From: Pseudobdellovibrionaceae bacterium
GTDB taxonomy: Bacteria > Bdellovibrionota > Bdellovibrionia > Bdellovibrionales > UBA1609
Assembly: GCA_020635075.1 (NCBI GenBank)
Contig: JACKAM010000002.1
Location: forward strand, 930,001-994,000
Reading direction: 5' to 3'
Length of the DNA: 64,000 bases
In this document: in pieces, positions 1 through 8,651 of the stretch
How the letters are laid out: each line of letters opens with the position of its first letter
Numbering within the stretch: position 1 is the first letter of the stretch
Notes under the pieces: generated by a model
Told to the model about the DNA's origin: nothing
What the model saw: the letters and a program-made list of their open reading frames with translations, nothing else
Databases searched by the model: none
Program-made: the position numbers and the translations under genes

Positions 1-282
1 ACCCCCTTGATTCAGGATCTTCCGCTGAATCAAGGGGCAGACTCTTCTTCCCAGGTTTGGATGACGGCTCAGGCCCTTCTCCAGGAGATCAAAAAAGCCT
101 ATATGGTGATCCTTCAGGAAAAGGAAGAACAGATCATTCAATTGAAGGAAGAAGTAACAGATCTCAAAACCCTTGTTCGGGTGCTCGAGCAAAACAATGA
201 TCGTCTCTCCAAAGAAGCGGAGACAAAATCCAACACTCCCCAGCCGGGCTCGGGTGATTGGATGTTTTCCCTGGATAAATAA
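1..282 (+). CDS. Coiled-coil protein, C-terminal part or whole small gene
   Basis: The frame is open to the left edge of the window, so the 5' end may be missing. An internal ATG at 61 would give a 73-residue protein. The visible part is almost entirely charged heptad-like sequence rich in Glu, Lys, Leu and Ile (EKEEQIIQLKEEV, then LKTLVRVLEQNND), so a coiled coil is likely. A short Ser/Pro/Gly linker and the ending WMFSLDK follow. I see no signal peptide or catalytic motif. The family is not recognised; a structural or scaffold role is only a guess. The stop lies directly beside a hairpin that serves as terminator for lon on the other strand. Confidence 0.5.
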   Translation, partial: TPLIQDLPLNQGADSSSQVWMTAQALLQEIKKAYMVILQEKEEQIIQLKEEVTDLKTLVRVLEQNNDRLSKEAETKSNTPQPGSGDWMFSLDK

Positions 283-308
283 AAAGCGCCTGAGGTTAAC
301 AGGCGCTT
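277..308 (-). terminator. Intrinsic terminator downstream of lon
   Basis: A perfect 9-bp stem (AAGCGCCTG at 284-292, CAGGCGCTT at 300-308) encloses a 7-nt loop. Read on the minus strand it is followed by a T-rich run (TTTTTATTTA), the pattern of a Rho-independent terminator for lon. On the plus strand no T-run follows, so it would stop the upstream coiled-coil gene less well. Confidence 0.8.
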
Positions 309-343
309 AGAGGTAAGCAAATTTCACTCACGGAGGGTGAGTT

Positions 344-2755
344 CTACGCGGCAGAAGGATTTGCAGAAATCTTCTGTTTTTTGCCGCCTTTTCCTGGTTC
401 CTTCTTCTTCTTGGCTTTTTTATCAAAGGCCAGAGCGAAGACTTCATCCAGGTTCTCGACAAAGATGAAATTCATCTTCTCTTTAAATTCACTTGGGATA
501 TCGGCCACGTCCTTCTTGTTCGCCAGAGGTAGAATTACTTTTGTGACCCCGTGGCTAAGTGCAGCCAAAGCCTTTTCCTTAATGCCGCCAACAGGCAGGA
601 CCCGACCAGACAAAGTGATCTCTCCAGTCATGGCAACATCTTTGCGAACAGGCGTATCTGTCATAAGACTGATCAAACAGGTCGCCAGAGTAACTCCGGC
701 TGAAGGACCATCTTTGGGAATAGCTCCAGCAGGCAAATGCACATGGCATTCAAACTGGTCAAACCAATCGTCCTCAATTCCAAGTTCGGCATAATGAGAT
801 TTGGCGTAGGACATCGCTGCAGTCGCAGATTCCTTCATGACGTCACCCAATTGGCCTGTTAGGACCATGGAGCCCTTGCCTTTAAACTTGAGTGCCTCTA
901 CATAAAGGATTTCGCCCCCAGCCTGAGTCCAGGCCAATCCAGTACAGATGCCAACTTGATTTTCCTTAAGTTTTTCATCACGAAGGAATTTTGGAGCGCC
1001 CAGTAGGTCTGTGACTTTCTCGGCATCAATAACCACCTGATCCTTGAGTCCCATCACATATTTTTTGGCGACCTTGCGACAAATGGATCCAATTTCGCGC
1101 TCCAGATTTCTCAACCCAGCTTCGCGGGTATAGTGAGAGATCAGGAACTGAATACCTTCGTCAGTAAACTCGATATTCTCTTTGGTAATTCCATTTTGCT
1201 CAATCTGTCGATCAATCAGGTGCTTTTTGGAGATCAACACCTTGTCATTTTCGGTGTAGCCAGAGATATTGATAACTTCCATGCGGTCACGGAGTGCCGG
1301 GGGAACATTTTCCAATACGTTAGCCGTCGCAATAAACAAGACGTTACTGAGATCAAAATCTACGTTCAAATAGTTATCGCGGAAATTGGAATTCTGCTCA
1401 GGGTCCAACACCTCAAGCATAGCAGCACTTGGATCGCCGCGAAAATCCGACCCGAGCTTGTCGATCTCATCTAAAACAATCACAGGATTATTTGTCTTAA
1501 CATGTTTTAGGGCCTGCACAACTTTTCCAGGCATGGCGCCGACATAGGTGCGCCGGTGACCGCGAATCTCGGCCTCATCCTTAACTCCTCCAAGGGACAG
1601 GCGGAAATATTCTCGTCCCATAGATCGAGCGATACTCTTGCCCAAAGAGGTCTTTCCCACACCCGGAGGGCCAGCAAAGCACAAGATTGGACCTTTCAAA
1701 TCCTTGTCCTTCAGCTTTCTGACGGCGAGAAACTCAAGGATGCGATCCTTAACTTTGTGAAGGTCGTAATGATCTTCATCAAGTATGCGTTGTGCACGGT
1801 CAATTTCCAAATTGTCTTCGGTCGAGCGACTCCACGGCATTTCGACCATCCAGTCCAGGTAAGTGCGAACCATGGATGCTTCACTGGCATCAGGGTGCAT
1901 GCGCTCAAGGCGGGCAAGTTGCTTAATGGCTTCAGTTTGAACTTCCTCGGGCATGCCGCAGGTCATGACTTTTTCGCGAAGCTCATCCAGTTCCTCGGTC
2001 TTTGAATCCGCATCACCCAGCTCATTCTTTATAGCACGCATTTGCTCGCGCAAAAAATACTCTCTCTGACTCTTGGACATTTCATCCTTGGCCGTATTGC
2101 GAATTCGAGCCTGCATCTGCAAAACTTCAAGTTCGTTGGCCAGGATTTCATTCACAAGCTTCAGTCGCTCTTTAGGGTCCTGGGTTTCGAGAACATTTTG
2201 GGCGTCAGAAACCTTCAGTCCAAGGTTTGACGCAATGAGGTCAGCTAAACGTCCGGGATCAGTCACATCATCTAATACTAATAGGATGTCTGGCGAAAGC
2301 ATGCGGCCGAGAGCAATAATTTTTTCCAATTGCTCTTTCGCATTTCGAATCATGGCTTCAAATTCAATGGCCGTCCCAGCGGGACCGGCTTCATCTATCT
2401 TTTCGACTTCAACTTCAAAGTTGGGCTTGGATTTACAGTATTGAGTGATGCGACCCTTGGAAATACCTTGGATAAGGATTTTCACCCGTCCATCAGACAG
2501 CTTCCTCATGCGCATGATCATGGCGATGGTGCCTACCCGATAGATAGAGCTTTCTGTCGGGTTCTCCTCGGTGATCTCCTTTTGCGAGGCCAAAAAGATT
2601 AATCGATTCTTGGCGAGGGACTCCTCAACTGCACGAATCGATGATTCTCTGCCCACATACAATGGAAGAATCATGTAAGGAAAAACCACAATGTCCCGGA
2701 CAGGAAGCATGGGAAGGTTTTTTGGTATTTCTATCACTTTATCATCGAAGTTCAT
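344..2755 (-). CDS. lon: ATP-dependent protease Lon
   Basis: Lon is a cytoplasmic AAA+ serine protease that degrades misfolded and regulatory proteins. At 803 residues it is slightly longer than E. coli Lon. The N-terminal substrate-binding domain starts with LPMLPVRD (residues 14-21). Walker A GPPGVGKT is at 362-369, and the AAA+ module continues through the GGVKDEAEIRGHRRTYVGAM segment. The proteolytic Ser-Lys dyad is present: Ser685 in KDGPSAG and Lys728 in GGIKEK. The last 25 residues form a Lys/Gly-rich tail absent from the E. coli protein. The ATG at 2755 is preceded by GGAGG at about 5 nt. The gene stands alone with a 3' terminator. The 240 bp upstream show neither a CIRCE element nor a convincing heat-shock promoter. 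Confidence 0.97.
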   Translation of the reverse strand: MNFDDKVIEIPKNLPMLPVRDIVVFPYMILPLYVGRESSIRAVEESLAKNRLIFLASQKEITEENPTESSIYRVGTIAMIMRMRKLSDGRVKILIQGISKGRITQYCKSKPNFEVEVEKIDEAGPAGTAIEFEAMIRNAKEQLEKIIALGRMLSPDILLVLDDVTDPGRLADLIASNLGLKVSDAQNVLETQDPKERLKLVNEILANELEVLQMQARIRNTAKDEMSKSQREYFLREQMRAIKNELGDADSKTEELDELREKVMTCGMPEEVQTEAIKQLARLERMHPDASEASMVRTYLDWMVEMPWSRSTEDNLEIDRAQRILDEDHYDLHKVKDRILEFLAVRKLKDKDLKGPILCFAGPPGVGKTSLGKSIARSMGREYFRLSLGGVKDEAEIRGHRRTYVGAMPGKVVQALKHVKTNNPVIVLDEIDKLGSDFRGDPSAAMLEVLDPEQNSNFRDNYLNVDFDLSNVLFIATANVLENVPPALRDRMEVINISGYTENDKVLISKKHLIDRQIEQNGITKENIEFTDEGIQFLISHYTREAGLRNLEREIGSICRKVAKKYVMGLKDQVVIDAEKVTDLLGAPKFLRDEKLKENQVGICTGLAWTQAGGEILYVEALKFKGKGSMVLTGQLGDVMKESATAAMSYAKSHYAELGIEDDWFDQFECHVHLPAGAIPKDGPSAGVTLATCLISLMTDTPVRKDVAMTGEITLSGRVLPVGGIKEKALAALSHGVTKVILPLANKKDVADIPSEFKEKMNFIFVENLDEVFALAFDKKAKKKKEPGKGGKKQKISANPSAA

Positions 2756-2983
2756 ATGGCCTCCGCTATGGCGGGAAACTACTTTGCTTACCTATTTTAC
2801 TTTTCGGTTCACTAAGCCAGGTCTTTAAGGGAAAAAGCGCAGAAAAGGTCCGGAATTCACTGAAACAACGCAGGTTTTTTCATTTTTTTGGTGTTAAAAT
2901 TTTGACGAGTCCAGGTCCTGATATAGTCTGTTAAGACTCATGCCGAGGGATTTCCATAAGAAATATTTCTCTGCGATATAAAT

Positions 2984-3148
2984 TTAGATTTTCTTTTTGG
3001 CGTCGATTTTAGCGAGCTGTTTCTCGATATTTAACAGCTTTAGCGATCTTTCCCGCGTGGGCAGGCCCGCAGACTGGCTCCTAGAGCCATTAAGAAGCTC
3101 TGAGCGTTCCTTGATTAAGAAGTCTTTTTTCGGTGCCAGTTTACCCAT
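2984..3148 (-). CDS. Small basic hypothetical protein (54 aa)
   Basis: This is a short reading frame in the 540-bp gap between lon and the DksA-like gene. The ATG at 3148 follows a GGGG stretch at short distance; an in-frame TTG at 3202 would give 72 residues. The product is basic and helical-looking, with paired Lys/Glu/Leu segments (LLNIEKQLAKIDAKKK at the C-terminus) and no membrane segment or cysteine. It lies downstream of the DksA-like gene's terminator, so it would need its own promoter, which I cannot identify. It could be spurious. The rest of the 2756-3232 stretch holds nothing else I can name. Confidence 0.3.
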   Translation of the reverse strand: MGKLAPKKDFLIKERSELLNGSRSQSAGLPTRERSLKLLNIEKQLAKIDAKKKI

Positions 3149-3232
3149 ACCCCAAAGCGTCTGAATCCGAATAGGTGAATTTGGACCAAAACCTAGCTCC
3201 AATCCCTAGAGGGTGTCACTACCACTCGCGGC

Positions 3233-3261
3233 AAAAAAAAGAGGGGCCTGTCGGCCCCTCT
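3233..3261 (-). terminator. Strong intrinsic terminator of the DksA-like gene
   Basis: An 8-bp GC-rich stem (GAGGGGCC at 3241-3248, GGCCCCTC at 3253-3260) closes a 4-nt loop. On the minus strand it is followed by eight consecutive T residues (the A-run at 3233-3240). This is a textbook Rho-independent terminator 33 nt after the stop codon of the DksA-like gene. Confidence 0.9.
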
Positions 3262-3293
3262 AAAGGAGGATCACATGAAAAAACACACTTCTC

Positions 3294-3662
3294 TTATCTG
3301 CCAAATCTCGAATGTGGGGACTCTCTCATCTCAGCCCCTTCGATGCTCAAGCGGGTCCAGGGAATTGCTAATAGACGCTGCGCCTCGATCGGCTCCGCGG
3401 TTTCCTCGCAAAAGCCAAAGGTTCCAGTTTCAATGCGGGCGAGCGCCGACTCGATCTCCATCAACTGCAGCCGCAGTCGATTCTGATTAGTGAGATATTG
3501 GTTTTCAGCCAGAGTCCTCATGGTTTGGTCAACTTCGTCGCCGCGGTCGTCACGATTTTCGTAATCGGCCCGGTTAATGCCAAACCTGTTAAGTGTCTCT
3601 GACTTTGCGGACAGTAGCCGCGCCTTGCACTCTTCAATGAGAGTAGCTGATAAACGTTCCAT
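3294..3662 (-). CDS. TraR/DksA-family protein with degenerate zinc finger
   Basis: The 122-residue protein has the DksA layout: an N-terminal helix pair with an acidic tip (GDEVDQ, about 41-46), a coiled coil (NQNRLRLQLMEIESALARIE), then the C-terminal finger region around GTFGFCEET (about 80-88) and RLLAIPWTRL. In DksA the finger uses four cysteines. Here only Cys85 remains, the partner positions being Thr, Ser and Gly, so zinc binding is unlikely. DksA-like proteins enter the RNA polymerase secondary channel and tune transcription with ppGpp; that role is inferred from the family. The ATG at 3662 has a strong GGGAGGGG Shine-Dalgarno sequence. It is a single-gene unit ending at the hairpin at 3233-3261. 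Confidence 0.8.
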   Translation of the reverse strand: MERLSATLIEECKARLLSAKSETLNRFGINRADYENRDDRGDEVDQTMRTLAENQYLTNQNRLRLQLMEIESALARIETGTFGFCEETAEPIEAQRLLAIPWTRLSIEGAEMRESPHSRFGR

Positions 3663-3710
3663 TTTTGCCCCTCCCTCTGTTAATGGGCTTTGTGCCGGCA
3701 GATCCGGACT

Positions 3711-3731
3711 CGCCTTCCGTTTAGGAAGGTG
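3711..3731. other. Hairpin upstream of the DksA-like gene
   Basis: CCTTCC (3713-3718) and GGAAGG (3724-3729) form a 6-bp stem around a 5-nt loop, extendable by a G-T and a C-G pair. On the minus strand it sits between the end of the hemW-grpE-dnaJ operon and the DksA-like start. It lacks a following T-run in either direction, so it may be a leader hairpin or a poor terminator. Confidence 0.3.
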
Positions 3732-3802
3732 TTGCTATGACGCCAGAGGGGGGCTGGGCGGTTAAAAAGTCCTCGAAAAAATTGGTTGTTACGGAATTTT
3801 GG

Positions 3803-5785
3803 CTACTTACGTGCCTTTTTGGCCTGCCGCCACCGGCCGATTTGGCCCTTTTCGACCGTCAGGGGAACTAGTGGGCGCTCCACTTCACGGCTGCCATTCA
3901 TAAACAAGGTGCCAAGAGAGCCCCGGAAGGTCTTTAGTTCAGCTAGACTTTCGGCAAGACCAACGCGAGTGCGCTGACCCTTTTCAATTAGCTCGCGAAT
4001 CATCAGGCCGGCGTCGTAGCCTTGAGCCTCCAGGAGTCCGGGCTCCTCACGAAAAGTCTTGTGGAAGTCCCGATAAAAATTTGAGCGCTTAAATTTCGAG
4101 TCAGTAGAAAATACCCCATCTACAAAAATGGAGCCCTCAACAAACCGCTCTCCCTTGCGCACCAAACCCGAAGTGTTCCAAATATTAGTACCAAGAAGTC
4201 GTACTTCATTGACCTCCTGATAGGCCAACATTGGAGCAATTTGGCCAACGGCCGTTGTTCCATCGGGAATAAAAAGGGCGTCGAAATCAATAATCGGAGG
4301 CAATAACTCCCCAGGAGGCGACTTCCGGCCGCCGACAGCCTTGGTCTTTTTTTGCCATTCACGCAAAGCATGTTTGTATTCGTCAACCCGATCTTCCAAG
4401 TAGTAGGTTCCCACCAGGCGCTGGACCGCGCCGCTGAAGTCCGTTTCTTTTGGGTTATACGTCTGGGCAGCAGCAATCACTCCACCTCGGGCGAGAACCT
4501 CATCCCAAAATAAATTAGAGTACTCAACCCCATAAGCATCATTCGGATACAAAATGGCAAATCGTTTATGGCCAAGGTCCTCCATTGCGACCCGAACCAG
4601 CTGCCGCACCTGCATTTCACTAGTGAGAGCATTTCTAAACACTGTCGGTCCAATATCGGTAATTCCAGCCTTTTGAGAAAGAGCAATACTGGGCACTCCC
4701 AACTCGTCCGCCTTAGATGCCACTGCGACGGCCGTCTTTGAAGCCAAACTGCCAACCATGGCGATGACGTGGTCTTCGGTGACGAGCCTTTCCACAGCTC
4801 TTCTTGCTGCATCAGGGTTGCCCTCACTATCAATGACGGCTAACTTAATTTTTGAGGGCTGGGGACCAAATACCCCAAGGCCCAACTGAATTCCCCGTAG
4901 GGTTTTATATCCAAAACTTTCAGCTTTGCCGCTTAGGGGTAACACGGCCCCAACGGTGAAAGGTTCAACCCTTCGTCGGGCTTCAATCTGTTCAAGAAGG
5001 TGAGTGGCGCGCTCCGAGAGCTCAGTTTCAGGAGCCAACTCCACGGTCTCCTGAAGAAAATCCTTGGCCTTCCAAAAGTCCCGTTGCTCAAACAAAAGAA
5101 CACCAATTCGAAGCACCGCAAAACTGCGAACGAAACCAAACTTCTTATCCTCAGCGACGATTTCCAAATCCTGATCACTCAAATGAGATTCGACATAGTC
5201 AATAGCGCGGTTCTTGAAAATTTCCCGCTCTTTGGGATCAGGCTCTTTCTCCGACAAATATATGAGTGCTCTCAGGGCATCAATTCGATCCCCGACCTCG
5301 CTGAGGACCTGAAACCGCAGGCGGTAGATCTCCAGTCGTGTTTGGTCATTGAGCCCCCTCATATCAAGGCATTTGTTCGTCAGACTGAGGACCTCATCGT
5401 AGCTTCCGGTTCTGGCCAAGGACTTCGCAGCTCCCAGCAGAGCATCGGATTCCCGAGGGCTAAAAATATCGCTGTTAACAACAGACATATAGGATTCATA
5501 GGAATTCCTAAAATCCCGCTTTTGGAAATAGATCTGACCCATCATCATATAGGCGTCATCGGCCACATCCGTATCCGGATGATCTTTCACAATCTTTTTG
5601 AGCTTGCCAAGGGCCCGGTCATGGGCGCCGGCGGCAACATCAATTTGCACCTTGGAAAGAGAATCCTGAACTGAGGGTGCTGCTTTGACCGGAGGCTTTT
5701 TCTTAGGAGCAACTGCACAAGATGCGACAATCACTCCAAGAGCGAGGGCGAGAAAAAAAATAGCTAAGTTATAGATACGTCTCAC
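3803..5785 (-). CDS. TPR and periplasmic-binding-fold lipoprotein (LpoA-like)
   Basis: The 660-residue protein starts with a lipoprotein signal peptide ending in ASC (Cys23). A TPR region covers roughly residues 35-270 (for example ADDAYMMMGQIYFQKRDF). From about 275 (FTVGAVLPLSG) it has a type-I periplasmic-binding domain like the Leu/Ile/Val-binding proteins. This TPR plus binding-fold lipoprotein layout is that of LpoA, the outer-membrane activator of penicillin-binding protein 1A, so peptidoglycan synthesis control is the best guess; an ABC-transport receptor is less likely without permease genes nearby. The GTG start overlaps the dnaJ stop by 4 nt (GTGA), so it is translationally coupled and is the last gene of the hemW-grpE-dnaJ operon. 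Confidence 0.8.
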   Translation of the reverse strand: MRRIYNLAIFFLALALGVIVASCAVAPKKKPPVKAAPSVQDSLSKVQIDVAAGAHDRALGKLKKIVKDHPDTDVADDAYMMMGQIYFQKRDFRNSYESYMSVVNSDIFSPRESDALLGAAKSLARTGSYDEVLSLTNKCLDMRGLNDQTRLEIYRLRFQVLSEVGDRIDALRALIYLSEKEPDPKEREIFKNRAIDYVESHLSDQDLEIVAEDKKFGFVRSFAVLRIGVLLFEQRDFWKAKDFLQETVELAPETELSERATHLLEQIEARRRVEPFTVGAVLPLSGKAESFGYKTLRGIQLGLGVFGPQPSKIKLAVIDSEGNPDAARRAVERLVTEDHVIAMVGSLASKTAVAVASKADELGVPSIALSQKAGITDIGPTVFRNALTSEMQVRQLVRVAMEDLGHKRFAILYPNDAYGVEYSNLFWDEVLARGGVIAAAQTYNPKETDFSGAVQRLVGTYYLEDRVDEYKHALREWQKKTKAVGGRKSPPGELLPPIIDFDALFIPDGTTAVGQIAPMLAYQEVNEVRLLGTNIWNTSGLVRKGERFVEGSIFVDGVFSTDSKFKRSNFYRDFHKTFREEPGLLEAQGYDAGLMIRELIEKGQRTRVGLAESLAELKTFRGSLGTLFMNGSREVERPLVPLTVEKGQIGRWRQAKKARK

Positions 5786-6807
5786 TGGCGAGATTTTAGC
5801 ACCTTACTAATATTGGTCATAAATTCAGCTACAAGAGGAGATTTTTGCGTCAAATGCTTCATTTGTCCAATGACTTTCCGGTCCTCTTCCGACAGGTCTT
5901 TGGGAATATCCACAATGACTTTGATCAGCATATCACCTTGGCCATACCCACCAATGTCCGGGAAGCCCTTGTTTTTGAGACGAAAAATCTGTCCCGGATG
6001 GGTTCCTGGAGGAACACGCAGGCTTGCTTTGCCTAGTAGTGTCGGAATCTCAATTTGTGTTCCGAGGATGGCGTCCACAAAAGAGATGGGTAGGTCCATG
6101 AGAATGTTATTTTCTTCTCTGCGAAACAGGGGGTGGTCCTGCAAATTGACAATTACATAGAGATCGCCCACGGAGCCACCCTTTGGAGCCCCATCTCCTT
6201 CGCCGCGGAGCTTAAGTCGTTGTCCATTCTTCACCCCAGAGGGAACCGTGATAGATAATTTGGCGCTGTCTTCCTTTCCGCCACGTCTCCGAACAAATGA
6301 AATTGTTTTCTCACATCCCTTGGCTGCTTCTTCGAGAGTAATAGACAATGTGTAACGTAAATCGGCACCACGTTGGCGATCAAAGCCCCCTGGGGTCGGT
6401 CCACCACCAGGTCCGGCACCCTTTTTGCGGCCAGAAAAAATATCACCAAAAAAGTCATTAAAGATATCGTGAAAAGAGTCGGGGTCTTGAGAATTAAAGC
6501 CCTCTCCTCCATAGTTTCCACCAAAATCCCGGAAGCCACCAAAACCTTTGCCAAAGGGGTTCTGTCCATGAAAACCACCGGCCTGAGCGCCGACCTGTCC
6601 AAACTGGTCGTACATCTGGCGCTTTTTTGGATCGCGCAAGACCTCATAGGCCTCACTGACTTCCTTAAATCGATCTTCGGCCTGTTTATTACCGGGATTT
6701 TTGTCAGGATGATATTTGAGCGCAAGTTTTCGATAGGCCTTCTTGATGTCCTCAAGGGAGGCTGTACGAGAGACTTCTAAAACGCTGTAATAGTCACGCT
6801 TGGACAA
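5782..6807 (-). CDS. dnaJ: DnaJ-family co-chaperone without zinc finger (class B)
   Basis: The J domain carries HPD at residues 33-35 and is followed by a Gly/Phe-rich stretch (about 73-140) and the two C-terminal substrate-binding barrels (TLEEAAKG, PLFRREENN, PGQIFRLKNKG). The four CXXCXGXG zinc repeats of canonical DnaJ are absent, so at 341 residues it resembles CbpA-type class B J proteins. It stimulates DnaK ATPase activity and delivers clients. It lies 18 nt after grpE, which argues that it works with DnaK/GrpE even though dnaK is not in the window. A canonical zinc-bearing DnaJ may exist elsewhere in the genome. Confidence 0.9.
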   Translation of the reverse strand: MSKRDYYSVLEVSRTASLEDIKKAYRKLALKYHPDKNPGNKQAEDRFKEVSEAYEVLRDPKKRQMYDQFGQVGAQAGGFHGQNPFGKGFGGFRDFGGNYGGEGFNSQDPDSFHDIFNDFFGDIFSGRKKGAGPGGGPTPGGFDRQRGADLRYTLSITLEEAAKGCEKTISFVRRRGGKEDSAKLSITVPSGVKNGQRLKLRGEGDGAPKGGSVGDLYVIVNLQDHPLFRREENNILMDLPISFVDAILGTQIEIPTLLGKASLRVPPGTHPGQIFRLKNKGFPDIGGYGQGDMLIKVIVDIPKDLSEEDRKVIGQMKHLTQKSPLVAEFMTNISKVLKSRQ

Positions 6808-6825
6808 AGTATTCCCCGCTTATTC

Positions 6826-7392
6826 CTAGTTTTCTTTGTTCGAAATCTCTCTGGCGACAACAACCTGGGCGGGACGAATCACACGATCATGAAGTTTGTA
6901 GGCACGTTTGAAAACCTGCGTGATGTGCCCCGGCGGTATCTGATTCGTTTCTTCGCTACTGAGAGCCTCGTGAAGAGTAGGATCAAAGGCCTCACCGCTG
7001 GGGTCATGCCCACTAACACCAAATCGCCCCAAAGTATTGCGCAGCTCTTCAGAGGTGAGCCGCACCCCATCGACGAAGCCATTCATGTTCTCTGGAGTCA
7101 CTTCTGTCGCCAGCGCTCTATCAAAAATATCCAGCACGTCGAGTAATGCCAGAATGAGTCGTTCAGAACCATACTTAACGAGATCGGAACGCTCCTTGAT
7201 CATTTGCTTCTTGTAGTTATCGAACTCAGCGCGAAGATAAAGATAATCGTTCTTCCACTGAGTGGATTCACCACTATCAGCTGAGCTAGAGTCAACGGGC
7301 TCATCGCCGATCATTTCAATTTCCATATCATCATTGAGGTCGTCCGCCCCATTTCTTGAGCCGGACCCCTTTTGGTGATCATCTGCCGACAA
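6826..7392 (-). CDS. grpE: Nucleotide exchange factor GrpE
   Basis: GrpE is the DnaK nucleotide exchange factor. The 188-residue protein has an acidic, disordered N-terminus, a long helix (YLYLRAEFDNYKKQM) that forms the dimer stalk, and the C-terminal beta domain with FDPTLHEALS and a VIRPAQVVVA ending typical of the family. The start is TTG at 7392, supported by an AGGAGG ribosome binding site about 6 nt upstream. It sits 70 nt after hemW and 18 nt before dnaJ in a co-oriented operon. I find no CIRCE repeat upstream, so HrcA control is not evident. Confidence 0.95.
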   Translation of the reverse strand: MSADDHQKGSGSRNGADDLNDDMEIEMIGDEPVDSSSADSGESTQWKNDYLYLRAEFDNYKKQMIKERSDLVKYGSERLILALLDVLDIFDRALATEVTPENMNGFVDGVRLTSEELRNTLGRFGVSGHDPSGEAFDPTLHEALSSEETNQIPPGHITQVFKRAYKLHDRVIRPAQVVVAREISNKEN

Positions 7393-7462
7393 CTTGGCCT
7401 CCTGAGGTTAATCTCACCATCGTAATAGCAAATATGGGCCGGATGAAGAGTTTGTCAATGCG

Positions 7463-8635
7463 TCAAAAGTCTTCCTTTATGCGGCCGGAATGTGGAAAAT
7501 CCTCCTCAGAAAACGTCGTTTCCAAAAAAACTCTGTTGCTGAGGTGAACTCCTTGTTTGCTCAATGTCCAACCATCAGGCCCAGGTACAATCAGTTCCGA
7601 CACAGAGGGCGACTGGAGCCTCCGGTGGACGAGCTCCAGCCCTTGGGCGCCGAACCTAGAGTTAAGGCCCTCTCTCAATAGGCCTTGGCTGCGCCGCAAG
7701 GATGTATGGCAATAGTCTGTAAGAGCCTCGTGGGCCTTGAGAATCTCGAACTGCTTTTTGGGCGGGTAGCTTAAAGGGGCCTGGGCCTCATAGGCCTCCA
7801 TTGAGTTTGGATTCCAAAACCTTTGTCCATATGGCAATCCAGGCCTATACGAGTGAGCACTCAGGCCAATTCCCCAGTAGGGCTGATCAGACCAATAGAG
7901 AAGATTGTGTGCAGACTCCCGGCCTGGGCGACTGAAATTGGAAATCTCATATTGGAGGAGTCCCATGGTCGAGAGCCGCTCCTGAATCAGCGCAAACATC
8001 TTAATCTGTTTGTCGTCCGAAGGGCGATTGATGGCCATTGGGTGACCACTGGGGACCGTTAGGCAGTAGGCGCTTAAATGCGGCGGGTCATACTGTTGAA
8101 CTATGTCGAGGTCAAAGGTGAGCTGCTCAAGACTTTGGTTAGGCAAGGCAAACAGCAGGTCAAATGAGTAATTCACCCCATGGTGAGCCAAGAAGTCTAG
8201 AGTCCTGTGAGTGTCCTGCGCATTATGCCGACGGCCACAAAGGGCCAGTAAGCCGTTGTCAAAGGTCTGGGCGCCAACACTAAAACGATTCACTCCGGCG
8301 TCGCGGTATATACGAAATTTTTCAACATCAACCGTCGCCGGATTAATCTCAATGGTAACTTCCGATCGACTCGACAGGGGAAAGCCTACGTTGGCAAGCT
8401 CATTTATAATGGCTACAATATGTTCGGCAGGAACAATACTTGGGGTTCCACCGCCAAAATACAAGCTGGCGAGTTCTGTGGAATCAAAGATCTTTGCTCG
8501 GGACCGGATTTCTGTCAAAACAAGTTGAAGATAATCCTCTGGAGGTCTGATTTCGCTCTGTTCAAAGGTGGTAAAATCGCAATAGCGACACCGCTGGAGA
8601 CAATAAGGAATGTGAACATAAACGCCAAAGGCCAT
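7463..8635 (-). CDS. hemW: Radical SAM protein HemW (heme chaperone family)
   Basis: The radical-SAM cluster motif CXXXCXXC is at Cys12, Cys16 and Cys19 (YCLQRCRYC), followed by the family YFGGGTPS segment near residue 60. The length of 390 residues and the short N-terminus before the cluster match HemW, formerly called an oxygen-independent coproporphyrinogen oxidase homologue and now regarded as a heme chaperone, better than true HemN, which is longer. The gene is divergent from the M16 protease with only 16 bp between the start codons. It is the first gene of the hemW-grpE-dnaJ-lipoprotein operon. Confidence 0.9.
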   Translation of the reverse strand: MAFGVYVHIPYCLQRCRYCDFTTFEQSEIRPPEDYLQLVLTEIRSRAKIFDSTELASLYFGGGTPSIVPAEHIVAIINELANVGFPLSSRSEVTIEINPATVDVEKFRIYRDAGVNRFSVGAQTFDNGLLALCGRRHNAQDTHRTLDFLAHHGVNYSFDLLFALPNQSLEQLTFDLDIVQQYDPPHLSAYCLTVPSGHPMAINRPSDDKQIKMFALIQERLSTMGLLQYEISNFSRPGRESAHNLLYWSDQPYWGIGLSAHSYRPGLPYGQRFWNPNSMEAYEAQAPLSYPPKKQFEILKAHEALTDYCHTSLRRSQGLLREGLNSRFGAQGLELVHRRLQSPSVSELIVPGPDGWTLSKQGVHLSNRVFLETTFSEEDFPHSGRIKEDF

Positions 8636-8651
8636 GGAAGGTATTTAATAG

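Noticed and set aside
2902..2927. TTGACG ... TATAGT promoter-like pair upstream of lon, plus strand
   Set aside because: The spacing is only 14 nt and no plus-strand gene follows.
3275..3490. Plus-strand ORF with an excellent AAAGGAGG ribosome binding site
   Set aside because: It lies almost wholly antisense to the DksA-like gene, has shadow-like composition (Ser/Arg/Pro/Ala rich) and its ribosome binding site is part of the terminator flank of the minus gene. A very short peptide cannot be excluded.
5000..5674. Plus-strand ORF opposite the LpoA-like gene
   Set aside because: Antisense shadow without ribosome binding site.
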